46,844 bases of DNA, taken from NCBI RefSeq assembly GCF_007625055.1, contig NZ_VMQS01000006.1, forward strand, positions 1,271-48,114. The letters run 5' to 3'. The notes beneath the pieces were generated by a model that was given only the letters and a program-made list of their open reading frames with translations, had not been told where the DNA came from and made no database searches. A program made the translations under genes and the position numbers. Shown one piece after another: positions 1 to 9,356 of this stretch; the stretch's first letter is position 1, and every line of letters starts with the position of its first letter. This DNA comes from Halomonas sp. (GTDB lineage Bacteria; Pseudomonadota; Gammaproteobacteria; Pseudomonadales; Halomonadaceae).

Positions 1-179
1 TGAGCCTAACCTATTGGGAATGAATCGATTGATTGGTACCTATCAACGCGACTGAGAACTACTTAAAGGCTTGGTAAAGGATACCCACCTGCCTTGTCAG
101 CAATGTACATATAGAACGGCGTAAAGCATTTGATATATAAAAACTATTGATTGTCCGTGTCATTCCCTGACTGACTGCC

Positions 180-213
180 CGCTGCGTCTCTGGATGTTAG
201 CGGGTTTTTGTTA
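180..213 (+). terminator. Possible rho-independent terminator
   Basis: A 6-bp GC-rich stem (CCCGCT pairing with AGCGGG) closes a 15-nt loop and is followed by TTTTTG. It would end a plus-strand transcript entering from left of the window. The large loop keeps confidence moderate. Confidence 0.45.
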
Positions 214-284
214 TTTATAGCGCTTAATCACGGATAATAGGAACAATATTCCACTAGAAAGAAGATTTAAGAAACGCGGTTAAA

Positions 285-299
285 TGATAATGATTACAA
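285..299. promoter_or_regulatory. Fur-box-like operator upstream of suf
   Basis: TGATAATGATTACAA matches the 7-1-7 Fur consensus (TGATAAT, one base, ATTATCA) perfectly in its left half and core. Fur repression of suf operons is established in enterobacteria; here it is inferred from the motif and its place about 185 bases before the first gene. Confidence 0.5.
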
Positions 300-344
300 T
301 TTGCCTAGGTTAATGCGTCACAATACTGTACAAATCATAGCGTA

Positions 345-369
345 ATGGTTGAGTAATTTAGTCAGGGGC
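345..369. promoter_or_regulatory. IscR type-1-like operator upstream of suf
   Basis: The 25 bases at 345-369 fit the type-1 IscR consensus at about 20 positions. The core is GAGT, a five-base AT spacer, then AGTC followed by AGG. A possible -10 TATACA at 383-388 would give a start near 395 and put the site centre at about -38, overlapping the -35 region. That is the arrangement expected for repression by an Fe-S form of an Rrf2 regulator such as the next gene's product. Confidence 0.5.
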
Positions 370-479
370 TTCACAAATTATTTATACAGGACTAAAATGG
401 TACCCAATTAAACCGCCAGGCAGTCTGCAAATATCAATCGGGCAATGTGCCTGGTGATGGCAGATAGCAAGGAGACAAG

Positions 480-944
480 ATGCTCAAGCTTTCACGGCTA
501 ACTGACTATGCAGCGGTAGTGATGGCGCAGATCGCCAGGCAACCCAGCAAACCGCATGCAGCAGCAGAGCTTGCAGAGGCAGTGCAGTTACCGCATCCAA
601 CGGTCAGCAAGACATTAAAGATGTTGGTCAAAGGCGGTTTGCTTGTCTCACAGCGCGGCGCCCAGGGTGGCTATCAGCTGGCCCGTTCAGCCTCTTCAAT
701 AACTGCTGCAGATATCATTACGGCAATGGAAGGTCCGGTTGCAGTCACTACTTGCAGTGAGGCAGAAGGTGAATGTGAACTGGCGAGCACCTGCGGCGTA
801 GCCGATAACTGGCAACGCGTTTCCATGGCAATCCGTACCTTGTTGGAAAGCGTAACCTTGGCGCATCTGGCCGCCACCACCCCGATCAAACTGCCTGTGC
901 AACTGCCAATTCAAAGTATCAGCGTTGAAGCGGTTTCAGCTTGA
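480..944 (+). CDS. SUF system Rrf2-family regulator (IscR-like)
   Basis: This 154-residue Rrf2-family transcription factor probably senses Fe-S status and controls the suf operon it heads. An N-terminal winged helix-turn-helix (about residues 5-65) contains the family pattern around GAQGGYQLAR. Three cysteines follow, C92, C99 and C105, with C-x6-C-x5-C spacing close to the IscR cluster ligands. It matches the Rrf2 subgroup encoded at the head of suf operons in Xanthomonas and Pseudomonas relatives rather than iscR itself, which sits with iscS/iscU. The start ATG has an AAGGAG site just upstream. sufB follows after 68 bases. The operator-like sites at 285 and 345 suggest Fur control plus autoregulation, which is inference. 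Confidence 0.88.
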   Translation: MLKLSRLTDYAAVVMAQIARQPSKPHAAAELAEAVQLPHPTVSKTLKMLVKGGLLVSQRGAQGGYQLARSASSITAADIITAMEGPVAVTTCSEAEGECELASTCGVADNWQRVSMAIRTLLESVTLAHLAATTPIKLPVQLPIQSISVEAVSA

Positions 945-1012
945 CGTAAGATGTATCCCAAATGATGACGGCGAGCTGATCTCGCCATCCAACTGCCCCG
1001 GAGGGTAACACC

Positions 1013-2455
1013 ATGGCAACTGAAGAAATGGAACAGTTGGTAACTCGCGAATACAAAGAAGGCTTTGTAACCGACATTGAAAGCGACACGCTACCACCTG
1101 GTCTGAATGAAGACACCATTGCCTTTATTTCGAAGAAGAAGGGTGAGCCTGAGTGGATGCTTGAGTGGCGTCTTGACGCCTACCGGCAATGGCTCAAGAT
1201 GAAAGAGCCTTCCTGGGCGCACCTGAATTATCCGCCGATTGACTACCAGGCTATCTCCTACTTCAGCGCCCCCAAGCGCCCTGAAGACATGTTGCAGAGC
1301 ATGGATGAAGTCGATCCTAAACTCCTGGAAACCTACGAGAAGCTCGGCATTCCGCTGCACGAGCGTGCCGCTCTTGCCGGAGTCGCGGTAGACGCCGTGT
1401 TTGACTCCGTGTCAGTGACCACCACCTTCAAGGAAACGCTGCTTGAAGCGGGTGTTATCTTCTGTTCAATTTCAGAGGCGATTCACGACTACCCGGAACT
1501 CATTAAGCAATATCTGGGCACTGTCATTCCCAAGAATGACAACTACTTTGCGGCACTTAACTCAGCTGTCTTTACCGATGGCTCTTTTGTGTTCGTGCCC
1601 AAGGGCGTCAAATGCCCGATGGAGCTCTCAACCTATTTCCGCATCAATGAAGCCAACACCGGCCAGTTCGAGCGGACCCTGATTATCTGCGAAGACCAGG
1701 CAGAGGTCTCCTACCTCGAGGGTTGCACCGCTCCGATGCGTGATGAGAACCAGCTGCACGCCGCAGTGGTTGAACTGGTGGCCCTTGATGACGCCTATAT
1801 CAAGTATTCCACCGTGCAGAACTGGTATCCCGGTGACGAAAACGGTGTGGGTGGTATCTACAACTTTGTCACCAAGCGCGGTGATTGCCGAGGTGACCGG
1901 TCTCGCATCAGCTGGACCCAGGTAGAGACCGGCTCAGCGATTACCTGGAAGTACCCTTCCTGCATGCTGCGTGGCAAGGACAGCGTAGGTGAGTTTTACT
2001 CCGTGGCTGTCACCAATGGTCGCCAGCAGGCAGATACCGGTACCAAGATGGTCCATATCGGTGAAGGTTCACGCTCCTACATTGTGGCCAAGGGCATTTC
2101 TGCCGGTCGCAGTGATCAGTCCTATCGTGGTCTGGTGAAAATTGGTCCGAGAGCCAAAGGGGCGCGCAACTTTACCCAGTGTGATTCACTGTTGATTGGT
2201 GATACCTGTGGCGCACACACCTTCCCGTATCAGGAAATCAACAACAGCACGGCGACAATCGAGCATGAGGCAACCACGTCCAAGATTGGTGAAGATCAGC
2301 TCTTTTATTGCCAGAGCCGTGGTATTTCCGAAGAGGACGCGGTCAGTATGATTGTCAATGGCTTCTGTAAGGATGTCTTCCAGGAACTGCCAATGGAGTT
2401 CGCCGTAGAAGCCGAAGCGCTGCTGGGCGTAACGCTTGAGGGCGCAGTTGGTTAA
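1013..2455 (+). CDS. sufB: SufB, Fe-S scaffold subunit
   Basis: SufB is the scaffold subunit of the cytoplasmic SufBC2D complex, where a nascent Fe-S cluster is built from sulfide delivered by SufS. At 480 residues it has near-normal family length. The C-terminal block carries the highly conserved [13 protein letters not shown] region, where C433 is the counterpart of the essential cluster or persulfide cysteine near position 405 in E. coli SufB, and a conserved NGFCKDVF segment follows. The start ATG is preceded by GGAGG. The gene lies between the regulator and sufC and is surely co-transcribed with them. Confidence 0.97.
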   Translation: MATEEMEQLVTREYKEGFVTDIESDTLPPGLNEDTIAFISKKKGEPEWMLEWRLDAYRQWLKMKEPSWAHLNYPPIDYQAISYFSAPKRPEDMLQSMDEVDPKLLETYEKLGIPLHERAALAGVAVDAVFDSVSVTTTFKETLLEAGVIFCSISEAIHDYPELIKQYLGTVIPKNDNYFAALNSAVFTDGSFVFVPKGVKCPMELSTYFRINEANTGQFERTLIICEDQAEVSYLEGCTAPMRDENQLHAAVVELVALDDAYIKYSTVQNWYPGDENGVGGIYNFVTKRGDCRGDRSRISWTQVETGSAITWKYPSCMLRGKDSVGEFYSVAVTNGRQQADTGTKMVHIGEGSRSYIVAKGISAGRSDQSYRGLVKIGPRAKGARNFTQCDSLLIGDTCGAHTFPYQEINNSTATIEHEATTSKIGEDQLFYCQSRGISEEDAVSMIVNGFCKDVFQELPMEFAVEAEALLGVTLEGAVG

Positions 2456-2541
2456 TTCGGCTGCAGCCGTATTTTTAAGGTTACTTTATTAAGCGCGACG
2501 ATCTGTGAGCGCCATCACCATTTATCTGAAAAGGTTTTACC

Positions 2542-3294
2542 ATGCTTGAAGTCAATGATTTGCACGTCACCGTAGAAGGCAATGAAATCCTCAAAGGCCT
2601 GACCCTTACGATCAAAAAAGGCGAAGTCCACGCCATCATGGGCCCCAATGGTGCCGGCAAGTCTACCTTGTCTGCCGTTATTGCTGGCAAAGATGGCTAC
2701 GAAGTAACTCAGGGGACGATTACCTTTGAAGGCAATGACGTGCTGGAAATGGATATCGAAGAGCGGGCTCAGGCTGGACTGCTGCTGGGCTTTCAGTACC
2801 CGGTTGAAATCCCGGGAGTCAAGAATATCTACCTGCTGAAGTCAGCGCTCAATGCACAACGTGCAGCGCGTGGTGAAGAGGAAATGCCCGCGCCAGATTT
2901 CCTGAAGCTGGTCAGGGAAAAGCTAGGATACATGAAAATGGACCCGAGTTTTCTCCAGCGCGCCGTCAATGAGGGCTTTTCAGGCGGTGAGAAGAAACGT
3001 AATGAAATTCTCCAGATGCTGGTTCTGCAGCCCAAGCTTGCGATGTTGGACGAGATTGATTCCGGCCTGGATATCGATGCCATGAAGGTAGTGGCAGATG
3101 GTGTTAACAGCCTGCGTGCTGAAGAGCGCGCCATCCTGATTGTGACGCACTACCAGCGCCTGCTCGATTACATCACACCTGACAAGGTGCACGTGCTGGT
3201 CGACGGACGGATTGTCAAAACAGGCGATGCCGAACTTGCCAAAGAGTTGGAAGCAAATGGCTATGAAGGTATCGAGGAGGGGTCTGCAGCATGA
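2542..3294 (+). CDS. sufC: SufC, Fe-S assembly ATPase
   Basis: SufC is the ABC-type ATPase of the SufBC2D complex; ATP-driven dimerisation reshapes SufB-SufD during cluster assembly. The 250 residues show Walker A GPNGAGKST (about 34-42), the SufC-type signature FSGGEKKR (146-153) and Walker B LAMLDE (166-171) followed by the D-loop SGLD. There are no membrane segments, as expected for this soluble ABC protein. Its stop codon overlaps the start of sufD by 4 bases, so translation is probably coupled. Confidence 0.97.
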   Translation: MLEVNDLHVTVEGNEILKGLTLTIKKGEVHAIMGPNGAGKSTLSAVIAGKDGYEVTQGTITFEGNDVLEMDIEERAQAGLLLGFQYPVEIPGVKNIYLLKSALNAQRAARGEEEMPAPDFLKLVREKLGYMKMDPSFLQRAVNEGFSGGEKKRNEILQMLVLQPKLAMLDEIDSGLDIDAMKVVADGVNSLRAEERAILIVTHYQRLLDYITPDKVHVLVDGRIVKTGDAELAKELEANGYEGIEEGSAA

Positions 3295-4640
3295 GCGATA
3301 CGCACACTTTCCTGGAAACATTGCACCAGCATCGCCAATCCATGGGGCCTGAACCCACCTGGATAGCGGCGCGTCGTCAAGCGGGCGCCGCCCGCTTTGA
3401 AGCCATGGGGTTTCCCACTCGTCGTGATGAAGAGTGGAAATACACAGACGTACGCGGTATTGCTCAAGGTAATTTTGCGCTGGCTGAAAGCGCGGAATTT
3501 TCCCAGGCAACCGCTGCTACCCTGACGCTTCCGCTGGAAGCTTATCGGTTAACCTTTGTGGATGGCGTCTTTTCTGCGTCCTTGTCAGATCTGGAACATT
3601 TGCCAGAAGGCTTGCAGGTTCTGCCGCTTTCCAAGGCGTTGGAAACCAACCACGAAGCAGTCGGTGGCCCACTGGGTCGTCTGACAGGAGTGGATTTTTC
3701 CGCCTTTGCTGCACTGAATACGGCCTTTATGGAAGAAGGTGCGGTGATTCGTATTGCCGCTGGCTGCGTGGTTGAAAAGCCGATCATTGTTCAGTTTCTG
3801 TCTCGCGCCAATGACCAGCCGACCATGTGCCACCCACGTGTGCTGGTAGAGGCGGCAGGCCGTAGTGAGGCGACCCTGATCGAGCATTATATCGGTGAAA
3901 AGGACGCGCAAAACTTCACCAACGTCGTTGGTGAGTTCATGCTCGACCGTGGTGCCATCCTTCAGCATTACAAACTGCAGGAAGCACCCCTGGGCGACTA
4001 CCACGTTGCCAGTATGCACGTTGAGCAGAATCGTGATAGCCGTTATACCTCTTACAGCCTGAACCTGGGCGGAGCACTGGTACGTAATGATCTGATCAGT
4101 GATCTTAATGGCCAGGGAGCAGAAACCAATTTCCTTGGCCTGTTCTTTGGTCAGGATCGCCAACATGTTGATAACCATACCAAGGTCAACCATAATGCGC
4201 CGCTGACATTCTCCAATGAGAACTACAAGGGTATTCTGGACGACCGTGCGCATGGTGTATTCAATGGCAAGGTGTTTGTGAAGCGGGACAGCCAGAAGAT
4301 TGAAGGCTATCAGAGCAACCAGAACCTGTTGCTATCAGATCGTGCCCGGATTGACGCCAAGCCGGAGCTGGAAATCTATGCCGACGATGTCAAATGCTCT
4401 CATGGTACGACCACAGGTCAACTCGACGAAGAGGCCGTGTTTGCCCTGCGAACCCGAGGGATTGATGAAGCAACGGCGCGCGCCCTGCTGACCTTGGCAT
4501 TTGCTGGCGAAGTGCTGGAAGAGGTCAAGCTTGATGTAGTATCAGAGCGGGTCGAGTTGGCGGTTGCTGGCAAGCTGCCGGAACGCTTCAATCTTACCGG
4601 GCTAGTAGAGGCCGCCTCTGCGTTGAACGAGCTGGATTAA
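3291..4640 (+). CDS. sufD: SufD, Fe-S assembly subunit
   Basis: SufD is the SufB paralogue in the SufBC2D scaffold and is needed for iron acquisition and complex stability. The protein is 449 residues, a usual length. The conserved C-terminal KCSHGTTTGQLDEE block is present, with H371 matching the histidine (H360 in E. coli) implicated in cluster formation. The N-terminal part is helical and variable, and the central part forms the beta-helix typical of the family. The ATG overlaps sufC (ATGA) and sufS follows after about 110 bases. Confidence 0.96.
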   Translation: MSDTHTFLETLHQHRQSMGPEPTWIAARRQAGAARFEAMGFPTRRDEEWKYTDVRGIAQGNFALAESAEFSQATAATLTLPLEAYRLTFVDGVFSASLSDLEHLPEGLQVLPLSKALETNHEAVGGPLGRLTGVDFSAFAALNTAFMEEGAVIRIAAGCVVEKPIIVQFLSRANDQPTMCHPRVLVEAAGRSEATLIEHYIGEKDAQNFTNVVGEFMLDRGAILQHYKLQEAPLGDYHVASMHVEQNRDSRYTSYSLNLGGALVRNDLISDLNGQGAETNFLGLFFGQDRQHVDNHTKVNHNAPLTFSNENYKGILDDRAHGVFNGKVFVKRDSQKIEGYQSNQNLLLSDRARIDAKPELEIYADDVKCSHGTTTGQLDEEAVFALRTRGIDEATARALLTLAFAGEVLEEVKLDVVSERVELAVAGKLPERFNLTGLVEAASALNELD

Positions 4641-4751
4641 GGCGTCAGGGTCAAGTGCTCGGGTTAGCCTTTATGACCGGCGATAGTTCCAGCCTGCTGT
4701 TCTATCGCCGCGTCGATACCTGTTTTTTCATTGGTGCCTAAGGAGTTTGTA

Positions 4752-6017
4752 ATGTCTCATACCGCTGTTGTCACGCCACAATCGGCACATCAGGCACCTT
4801 ATAATGTTGCCAAATTACGTGAAGATTTCCCGATCCTGAAGCGTGAGGTACATGGCAAACCGCTGGTCTATCTTGATAATGCCGCGACCAGCCAGACACC
4901 GATTGAAGTGATTAACGTCTTTGCTGACTACTATGGACGTTATAACGCCAATATTCATCGTGGCCTGCATACGCTTGCTGACGAAGCAACTGAAGCTTTT
5001 GAAGGCGCTCGTGAAAAGGTCAGGGCCTTTATCAATGCGCCGTCATCTCGTGAAGTGATCTTTACCCGAGGAGCGACAGAAGCCTTCAATCTGGTGGCCA
5101 ACAGCTGGGGAAGAACCCATTTGTCGGCGGGGGATGAAGTACTTATCTCCATGCTTGAGCACCATGCCAATATTGTGCCATGGCAATTGCTGGCCCAGCA
5201 GTTGGGTTTTACCATCAAGGTGATCCCCGTGCATGCGGATGGCGCATTGGACATGAACGCCTACCGTGCGCTTCTTACTGAGCGTACCAGGTTAGTGTGC
5301 GTCAACCACGTCTCCAATGCGTTCGGTACCATCAACCCGGTAAAGGAGATGGCAAGTCTGGCGCATCAAGCGGGTGCATTGATTATTGTCGACGGCGCTC
5401 AGGCAGCCCCTCACCAGCGTGTGGATGTGCAGGATATCGACGCTGACTTCTATGTCTTTTCAGGGCACAAGGTTTATGGCCCGACCGGGGTTGGCGTTCT
5501 GTATGGCAAGCAGTCACTGCTGGAGGTAATGCCTCCGTGGCAGGGCGGCGGTGAGATGATTGATACGGTCTCATTTGAGCATGGCACCACTTTTGCGGCA
5601 CTGCCGCACAAGTTTGAGGCAGGCACGCCGGCTATTGCTGAAGTCATTGCTCTGGGTAAGGCACTTGACTGGACAGAAAACGTCGGATTGGATGCGATTG
5701 GCGAATGGGAACAGCAATTGCTGACCTATTCCACGCAACAGCTTCAAACGATTGATGGCCTGCGTATCCTGGGAACCGCAGAGCACAAGGCAGCGGTGGT
5801 GTCCTTTGTGGTTGAGGGGGCCCATGCCCAGGATATTGGTCTGCTGATTGACCAGCTGGGTGTGGCGGTTCGCACGGGTCATCACTGCGCGCAACCGCTT
5901 CTGCATCATTTCGGTGTTGAAGCGACATGCCGAGCCTCGTTTGCGGCGTATAATACGCGGGATGAGATTGATATTTTTGTTACGTCGCTCAGGCGTGTTA
6001 TTGATATGGTGCGCTAG
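4752..6017 (+). CDS. sufS: SufS, cysteine desulfurase
   Basis: SufS is a PLP-dependent cysteine desulfurase that mobilises sulfur from L-cysteine as a persulfide for SufB. I place the start at the ATG preceded by AAGGAG (4740-4745); an in-frame TTG at 4731 would add seven residues but lies upstream of that ribosome site. The resulting 421 residues contain the PLP lysine in SGHKVYGPTG (K240), the cofactor aspartate in VDGAQ (D214) and the persulfide cysteine in RTGHHCAQP (C379), typical of class II desulfurases. No sufE or sufU lies nearby, so the sulfur acceptor must be encoded elsewhere. Confidence 0.96.
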   Translation: MSHTAVVTPQSAHQAPYNVAKLREDFPILKREVHGKPLVYLDNAATSQTPIEVINVFADYYGRYNANIHRGLHTLADEATEAFEGAREKVRAFINAPSSREVIFTRGATEAFNLVANSWGRTHLSAGDEVLISMLEHHANIVPWQLLAQQLGFTIKVIPVHADGALDMNAYRALLTERTRLVCVNHVSNAFGTINPVKEMASLAHQAGALIIVDGAQAAPHQRVDVQDIDADFYVFSGHKVYGPTGVGVLYGKQSLLEVMPPWQGGGEMIDTVSFEHGTTFAALPHKFEAGTPAIAEVIALGKALDWTENVGLDAIGEWEQQLLTYSTQQLQTIDGLRILGTAEHKAAVVSFVVEGAHAQDIGLLIDQLGVAVRTGHHCAQPLLHHFGVEATCRASFAAYNTRDEIDIFVTSLRRVIDMVR

Positions 6018-6035
6018 ATACCATCAAGGAGCGTT

Positions 6036-6605
6036 ATGGACATCGAAAAGGTTGCTCGGTTAGAAAGAGGCCAGATGATTCCGTTGCAACGGGATGTTGA
6101 AGCTATTGCCATTCCCTTTGGCAAGACTGATACCCTGCCTGAGGATAGCGTTGTCAGTATCATGCAGGCGAAAGGCAGTTCGGTCAGCGTTGGCTACGAA
6201 GGTCGCCTGTACTTGATTGAAGGCAGCAACCTTGACGCTCTTGGACTGGCATCAATGCCACGTCCAACGCTTCATGAAGACGCAAGTGACGATGAAATTG
6301 AGGCCTTTGTCTGGGAGCAGCTGCGTACCTGTTACGACCCTGAGATACCTGTCAACATTGTCGATCTTGGTCTTGTTTATGGCTGCCGAATTGAACGTCT
6401 GATCAGCGGTGAACGTCTGGTGACCATTCGCATGACGCTGACAGCGCCGGGATGCGGTATGGGGGATGTGATTGCCGCAGATGCACGTAACAAGATTCTG
6501 GGTGCACCACAGATAAGCAACGTTCACACGGAAATTGTCTTCAGCCCTCCGTGGAGTCGAGACATGATGAGCGAAGAGGCTAAACTTGAGCTGGGTATGT
6601 TCTGA
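6036..6605 (+). CDS. sufT: SufT, DUF59 Fe-S maturation protein
   Basis: This 189-residue protein belongs to the SufT group: an N-terminal region of about 80 residues followed by a DUF59/MIP18-like domain (about 90-185). Conserved features are DPEIPVNIVDLGLVYG and TLTAPGCGMG, the latter holding the conserved cysteine of the family. SufT proteins are Fe-S maturation or carrier factors, best studied in Staphylococcus under high Fe-S demand. The gene starts 18 bases after sufS with an AAGGAG site, so it is the last clear member of the suf operon. Confidence 0.93.
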   Translation: MDIEKVARLERGQMIPLQRDVEAIAIPFGKTDTLPEDSVVSIMQAKGSSVSVGYEGRLYLIEGSNLDALGLASMPRPTLHEDASDDEIEAFVWEQLRTCYDPEIPVNIVDLGLVYGCRIERLISGERLVTIRMTLTAPGCGMGDVIAADARNKILGAPQISNVHTEIVFSPPWSRDMMSEEAKLELGMF

Positions 6606-6653
6606 CCATCAATCGACGGGCAGCATTATTTTATTACTAACGGCGTTTGGCTG

Positions 6654-7382
6654 ATGCGTCTGGATATCATCGCAGGTTTCAAATGGTCGTTAATGACGCT
6701 GGGAGCGGCACTTTTGCTGGTGCTGCTCTTTTTTGTGGGCAGCAATCTATGGATACTGGCACGGACTTATCCGGTGATTGAATCGTCTATGGCTCAATGC
6801 GGCCCAAAGCAAGTCGGTATTGTCTTTGGTACCTCGCATTGGACACGCGGTGGTTCACAAAACCCGCATTTCTATTCACGCATGAGTACGGCTGCGGGGC
6901 TGGTGCATACCGGTCGCGTCGAGCACCTTTTAATATCCGGCGATAATCGTACGCAATCCTACAACGAACCTCGCGCCATGTGGCAGGTGTTGACGCGCTT
7001 TGGTGTGTCGCCTGCGCAACTGACACTTGACTACGCCGGCTTCAGTACCTTCGACACCCTGGTGCGCGCCAAGCAGGTGTTTGAACTTGACAAGGCTGTA
7101 CTGGTGACCCAGCAGTGGCATCTTCCCAGAGCCCTGTATATTGGTCAGGCCTTGGGGATGCAGGTGACTGGTTGTGTTGCAAGCAATCATGCCGTCGACG
7201 GTGAATGGCGACTACGTATCAGGGAATGGGTAGCCCGTGTTGCCACCTTGGGGGACCTTTACATATGGAAACGTCAGGCCTACTTTCTTGGTCCTGCCGA
7301 GCCCATAGAATTTCCAGTCAATGTTGACGATGCGACATCAACAGGGGACAACGCGGGCATTGGATCTGATAACACCCCCTGA
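6654..7382 (+). CDS. sanA: SanA-like DUF218 envelope protein
   Basis: A 242-residue DUF218/YdcF-family protein closest to SanA, which affects envelope barrier function (vancomycin exclusion at high temperature) in E. coli. One N-terminal membrane helix (about 12-35) is followed by a periplasmic DUF218 domain with VGIVFGTSHW, LLISGDNRTQSYNEP, LDYAGFSTFDT and a C-terminal LGDLYIWKRQAYFLGP, all close to SanA. The biochemical activity of the family is unknown. It begins 48 bases after sufT and could be read from the suf transcript, though its role is unrelated. Confidence 0.87.
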   Translation: MRLDIIAGFKWSLMTLGAALLLVLLFFVGSNLWILARTYPVIESSMAQCGPKQVGIVFGTSHWTRGGSQNPHFYSRMSTAAGLVHTGRVEHLLISGDNRTQSYNEPRAMWQVLTRFGVSPAQLTLDYAGFSTFDTLVRAKQVFELDKAVLVTQQWHLPRALYIGQALGMQVTGCVASNHAVDGEWRLRIREWVARVATLGDLYIWKRQAYFLGPAEPIEFPVNVDDATSTGDNAGIGSDNTP

Positions 7383-7407
7383 ACAGTCTTTGCAGCAGTA
7401 AGCTGGC

Positions 7408-7866
7408 CTAAACAGACCCGCTGCGTCGAGGCTTACGCTTCTGTAACTGATAAAGCTCACGAATCAGTTGGCGACAGCCCTTCATGCATTCTTCAACCAC
7501 TGGCTCTACAGGATCAGGCAAAGGATGTGTGAAAAGAGTGGAAAGTGCCTGCATTAATACACGTTCCTGTTCGAGGAGCTCATTAATCAACACCTGACTA
7601 TCGTTTCCAACAAAACTTTTCAGGCGGCTCCAGAGCCACAGAAAATCATCGCGTTCCACATCGGCGTCACGTGGCAGCATTTTCAGGTGAGTGCGTGCCA
7701 GCTGTTGCAGTTGCCCCATCTGCTGCAGGCGCTGTTCGTAATACGGTTTCAGGGTGTCACGCAGCGATGGACGCAGGCGTTCTATATTATCCTGAAAGTA
7801 ATCAATGCTGTCTGCCAGCGCTTCAAGAACGCTGTCCATCGCCACTTGGCGATTATCAAGAAACAT
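7408..7866 (-). CDS. Conserved hypothetical all-helical protein
   Basis: This 152-residue protein has no recognised catalytic motif. It is predicted nearly all helical, with heptad-like stretches and many Leu, Gln and Glu residues, and ends in a basic tail (KRKPRRSGSV). The pattern loosely recalls ferritin-like four-helix-bundle proteins of the DUF2383 type, but the usual metal ligands are not evident, so I give no function. A strong AAGGAGGT ribosome site supports the start. It lies downstream of rimK in the same direction and is probably the last gene of that transcript. Confidence 0.75.
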   Translation of the reverse strand: MFLDNRQVAMDSVLEALADSIDYFQDNIERLRPSLRDTLKPYYEQRLQQMGQLQQLARTHLKMLPRDADVERDDFLWLWSRLKSFVGNDSQVLINELLEQERVLMQALSTLFTHPLPDPVEPVVEECMKGCRQLIRELYQLQKRKPRRSGSV

Positions 7867-7954
7867 GAGCGTCTACCTCCTTCGGTGACGCAGATTGTCG
7901 CCGCGGCAGCCGTGTTTTGCCACCCCTGCAACGGAATAATTTCGGTTACAGGTT

Positions 7955-8863
7955 TCAGCCTTTTGGCTTGGGCGGTGCCTTACGCGGCGTCACCGCATTT
8001 TTTTCGATATGTTCAATAATCAATCCTGCTATATCTTTGCCTGTTGCCGTCTCAATTCCCTGCAGCCCCGGAGAGGAGTTCACCTCCATAATTACCGGGC
8101 CGTGATTTGAACGCAACAGATCAACCCCAGCGACGCGCAAGCCCATCGCCTTGGCAGCTCGAATCGCGGTTGAGCGCTCTTCCGGTGTGATGCGGATAAC
8201 GCTGGCGCTCCCCCCACGATGGAGGTTGGAACGGAACTCACCGTCAGCGGCCTGGCGCTTCATCGAAGCGACCACCTTGTCACCAATCACCAAACAGCGA
8301 ATGTCAGCGCCTTTGGCTTCCTTGATGTATTCCTGCACCATGATATTGGCTTTCATGCCCATAAAGGCCTGAATGACTGATTCAGCGGCCTGGTTGGTTT
8401 CAGCCAGAACGACACCGATACCCTGGGTGCCTTCCAGCAGCTTGATGACCAGCGGCGCACTCTTGACCATGGTAATCAGATCTGGAATATCATCCGGTGA
8501 GTGGGCAAACCCGGTAATAGGGAGCCCCAGCCCCTTTCGGGAGAGCAACTGCAGCGAGCGCAGCTTGTCGCGAGAACGGGTAATGGCGACCGAATCATTG
8601 AGCACATAGGTATTCATCATTTCAAACTGACGCAGCACCGCGCAGCCGTAAAAAGTGACTGATGAGCCTATGCGGGGGATGACCGCATCAAAGGATTCAA
8701 TTTCGGCACCCTTGTAATGGATGGAAGGGTGATGAGAGGCAATACTCATATAACAGCGAAGAGTATCAACAACGCGCGCCGAGTGGCCTCTCGCCTCGGC
8801 GGCTTCAACAAGGCGGCGGGTAGAATAGAGATTACGATTGCGCGACAGCAAGGCAATATGCAT
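7955..8863 (-). CDS. rimK: RimK, ATP-grasp glutamate ligase
   Basis: RimK is an ATP-grasp enzyme that adds glutamate residues to the C-terminus of ribosomal protein S6 and can make poly-alpha-glutamate. The chosen ATG gives 302 residues, the normal length, beginning [18 protein letters not shown], and is preceded by GGGAG; a longer in-frame start at 8935 would add 24 unconserved residues. ATP-grasp features are visible: [16 protein letters not shown] in the nucleotide-binding region, [15 protein letters not shown], and the metal-binding [15 protein letters not shown] near the C-terminus. It lies just downstream of a retropepsin-like zinc-protease gene, a frequent pairing in gammaproteobacteria. 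Confidence 0.95.
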   Translation of the reverse strand: MHIALLSRNRNLYSTRRLVEAAEARGHSARVVDTLRCYMSIASHHPSIHYKGAEIESFDAVIPRIGSSVTFYGCAVLRQFEMMNTYVLNDSVAITRSRDKLRSLQLLSRKGLGLPITGFAHSPDDIPDLITMVKSAPLVIKLLEGTQGIGVVLAETNQAAESVIQAFMGMKANIMVQEYIKEAKGADIRCLVIGDKVVASMKRQAADGEFRSNLHRGGSASVIRITPEERSTAIRAAKAMGLRVAGVDLLRSNHGPVIMEVNSSPGLQGIETATGKDIAGLIIEHIEKNAVTPRKAPPKPKG

Positions 8864-8906
8864 TGAGTGCTCCCTTACGGGTCTGTTAGGGGTGGTTCGT
8901 GGGCGT

Positions 8907-9347
8907 TCAGGGTTCGCCGTGAAGAAATTCCGCACCTGGGGCGATCAGCAAGCGGCGCATGGCCCGCCGACCCAACAGCATGGGATGACGCATATCGCTG
9001 CGATCAGTCAGGGTAAGTTCAACCGGGAAGTTGAGATCACCCAGCTGGAGGGGAGTTCGCACCACGTAACGCCATTCAGTGTGCCCGTTGGAGCTGGTAA
9101 CACGGCGACGATCGTGGAGGTGTGCCTGGACCCGGTGTGGGGGAGAATCGGGCCCTCCGCTGTGAGTGATAAAGCTTACCCAAAGTTGGCCCTGTTCGTC
9201 CTCCGATGTTTCAATCTGCTCGGCATGCAGCGCTGACGTTCGGGCACCGGTATCTGCCTTACAGCAAAGGTGCAGATCAAAATCAGGTAAGACGACCATC
9301 TCGCGTCGGCCAATCACCGCTTTCGCCTGGTAAGGTAATTCCTTCAT
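8907..9347 (-). CDS. RimB-like retropepsin-fold zinc protease family protein
   Basis: A 146-residue protein of the Zn_protease (DUF785) family, usually annotated as ATP-dependent zinc protease. The conserved [12 protein letters not shown] (about 31-42) carries an Asp-Thr-Gly-Ala motif like retropepsin active sites, and [12 protein letters not shown] (about 126-137) is the second conserved block. The family is commonly encoded next to rimK, and a role in counteracting or trimming glutamate tails has been proposed. The 43-base gap to rimK suggests one operon. Substrate and activity are inferred from family and context only. Confidence 0.85.
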   Translation of the reverse strand: MKELPYQAKAVIGRREMVVLPDFDLHLCCKADTGARTSALHAEQIETSEDEQGQLWVSFITHSGGPDSPPHRVQAHLHDRRRVTSSNGHTEWRYVVRTPLQLGDLNFPVELTLTDRSDMRHPMLLGRRAMRRLLIAPGAEFLHGEP

Positions 9348-9356
9348 GATGCCTCC

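Larger units (their letters stand above)
1..479. other. Upstream region of the suf operon, no gene seen
   Basis: I find no convincing coding region in the first 479 bases. The stretch is fairly AT-rich. It holds a possible plus-strand terminator at about 180-213, presumably for a gene left of the window, then a Fur-like site (285-299), an IscR type-1-like site (345-369) and a possible -10 TATACA (383-388). Everything from about 215 onward looks like the control region of the suf operon. Confidence 0.6.

Noticed and set aside
3585..4253. 222-codon minus-strand frame within sufD
   Set aside because: Antisense to conserved sufD sequence with no start signal.
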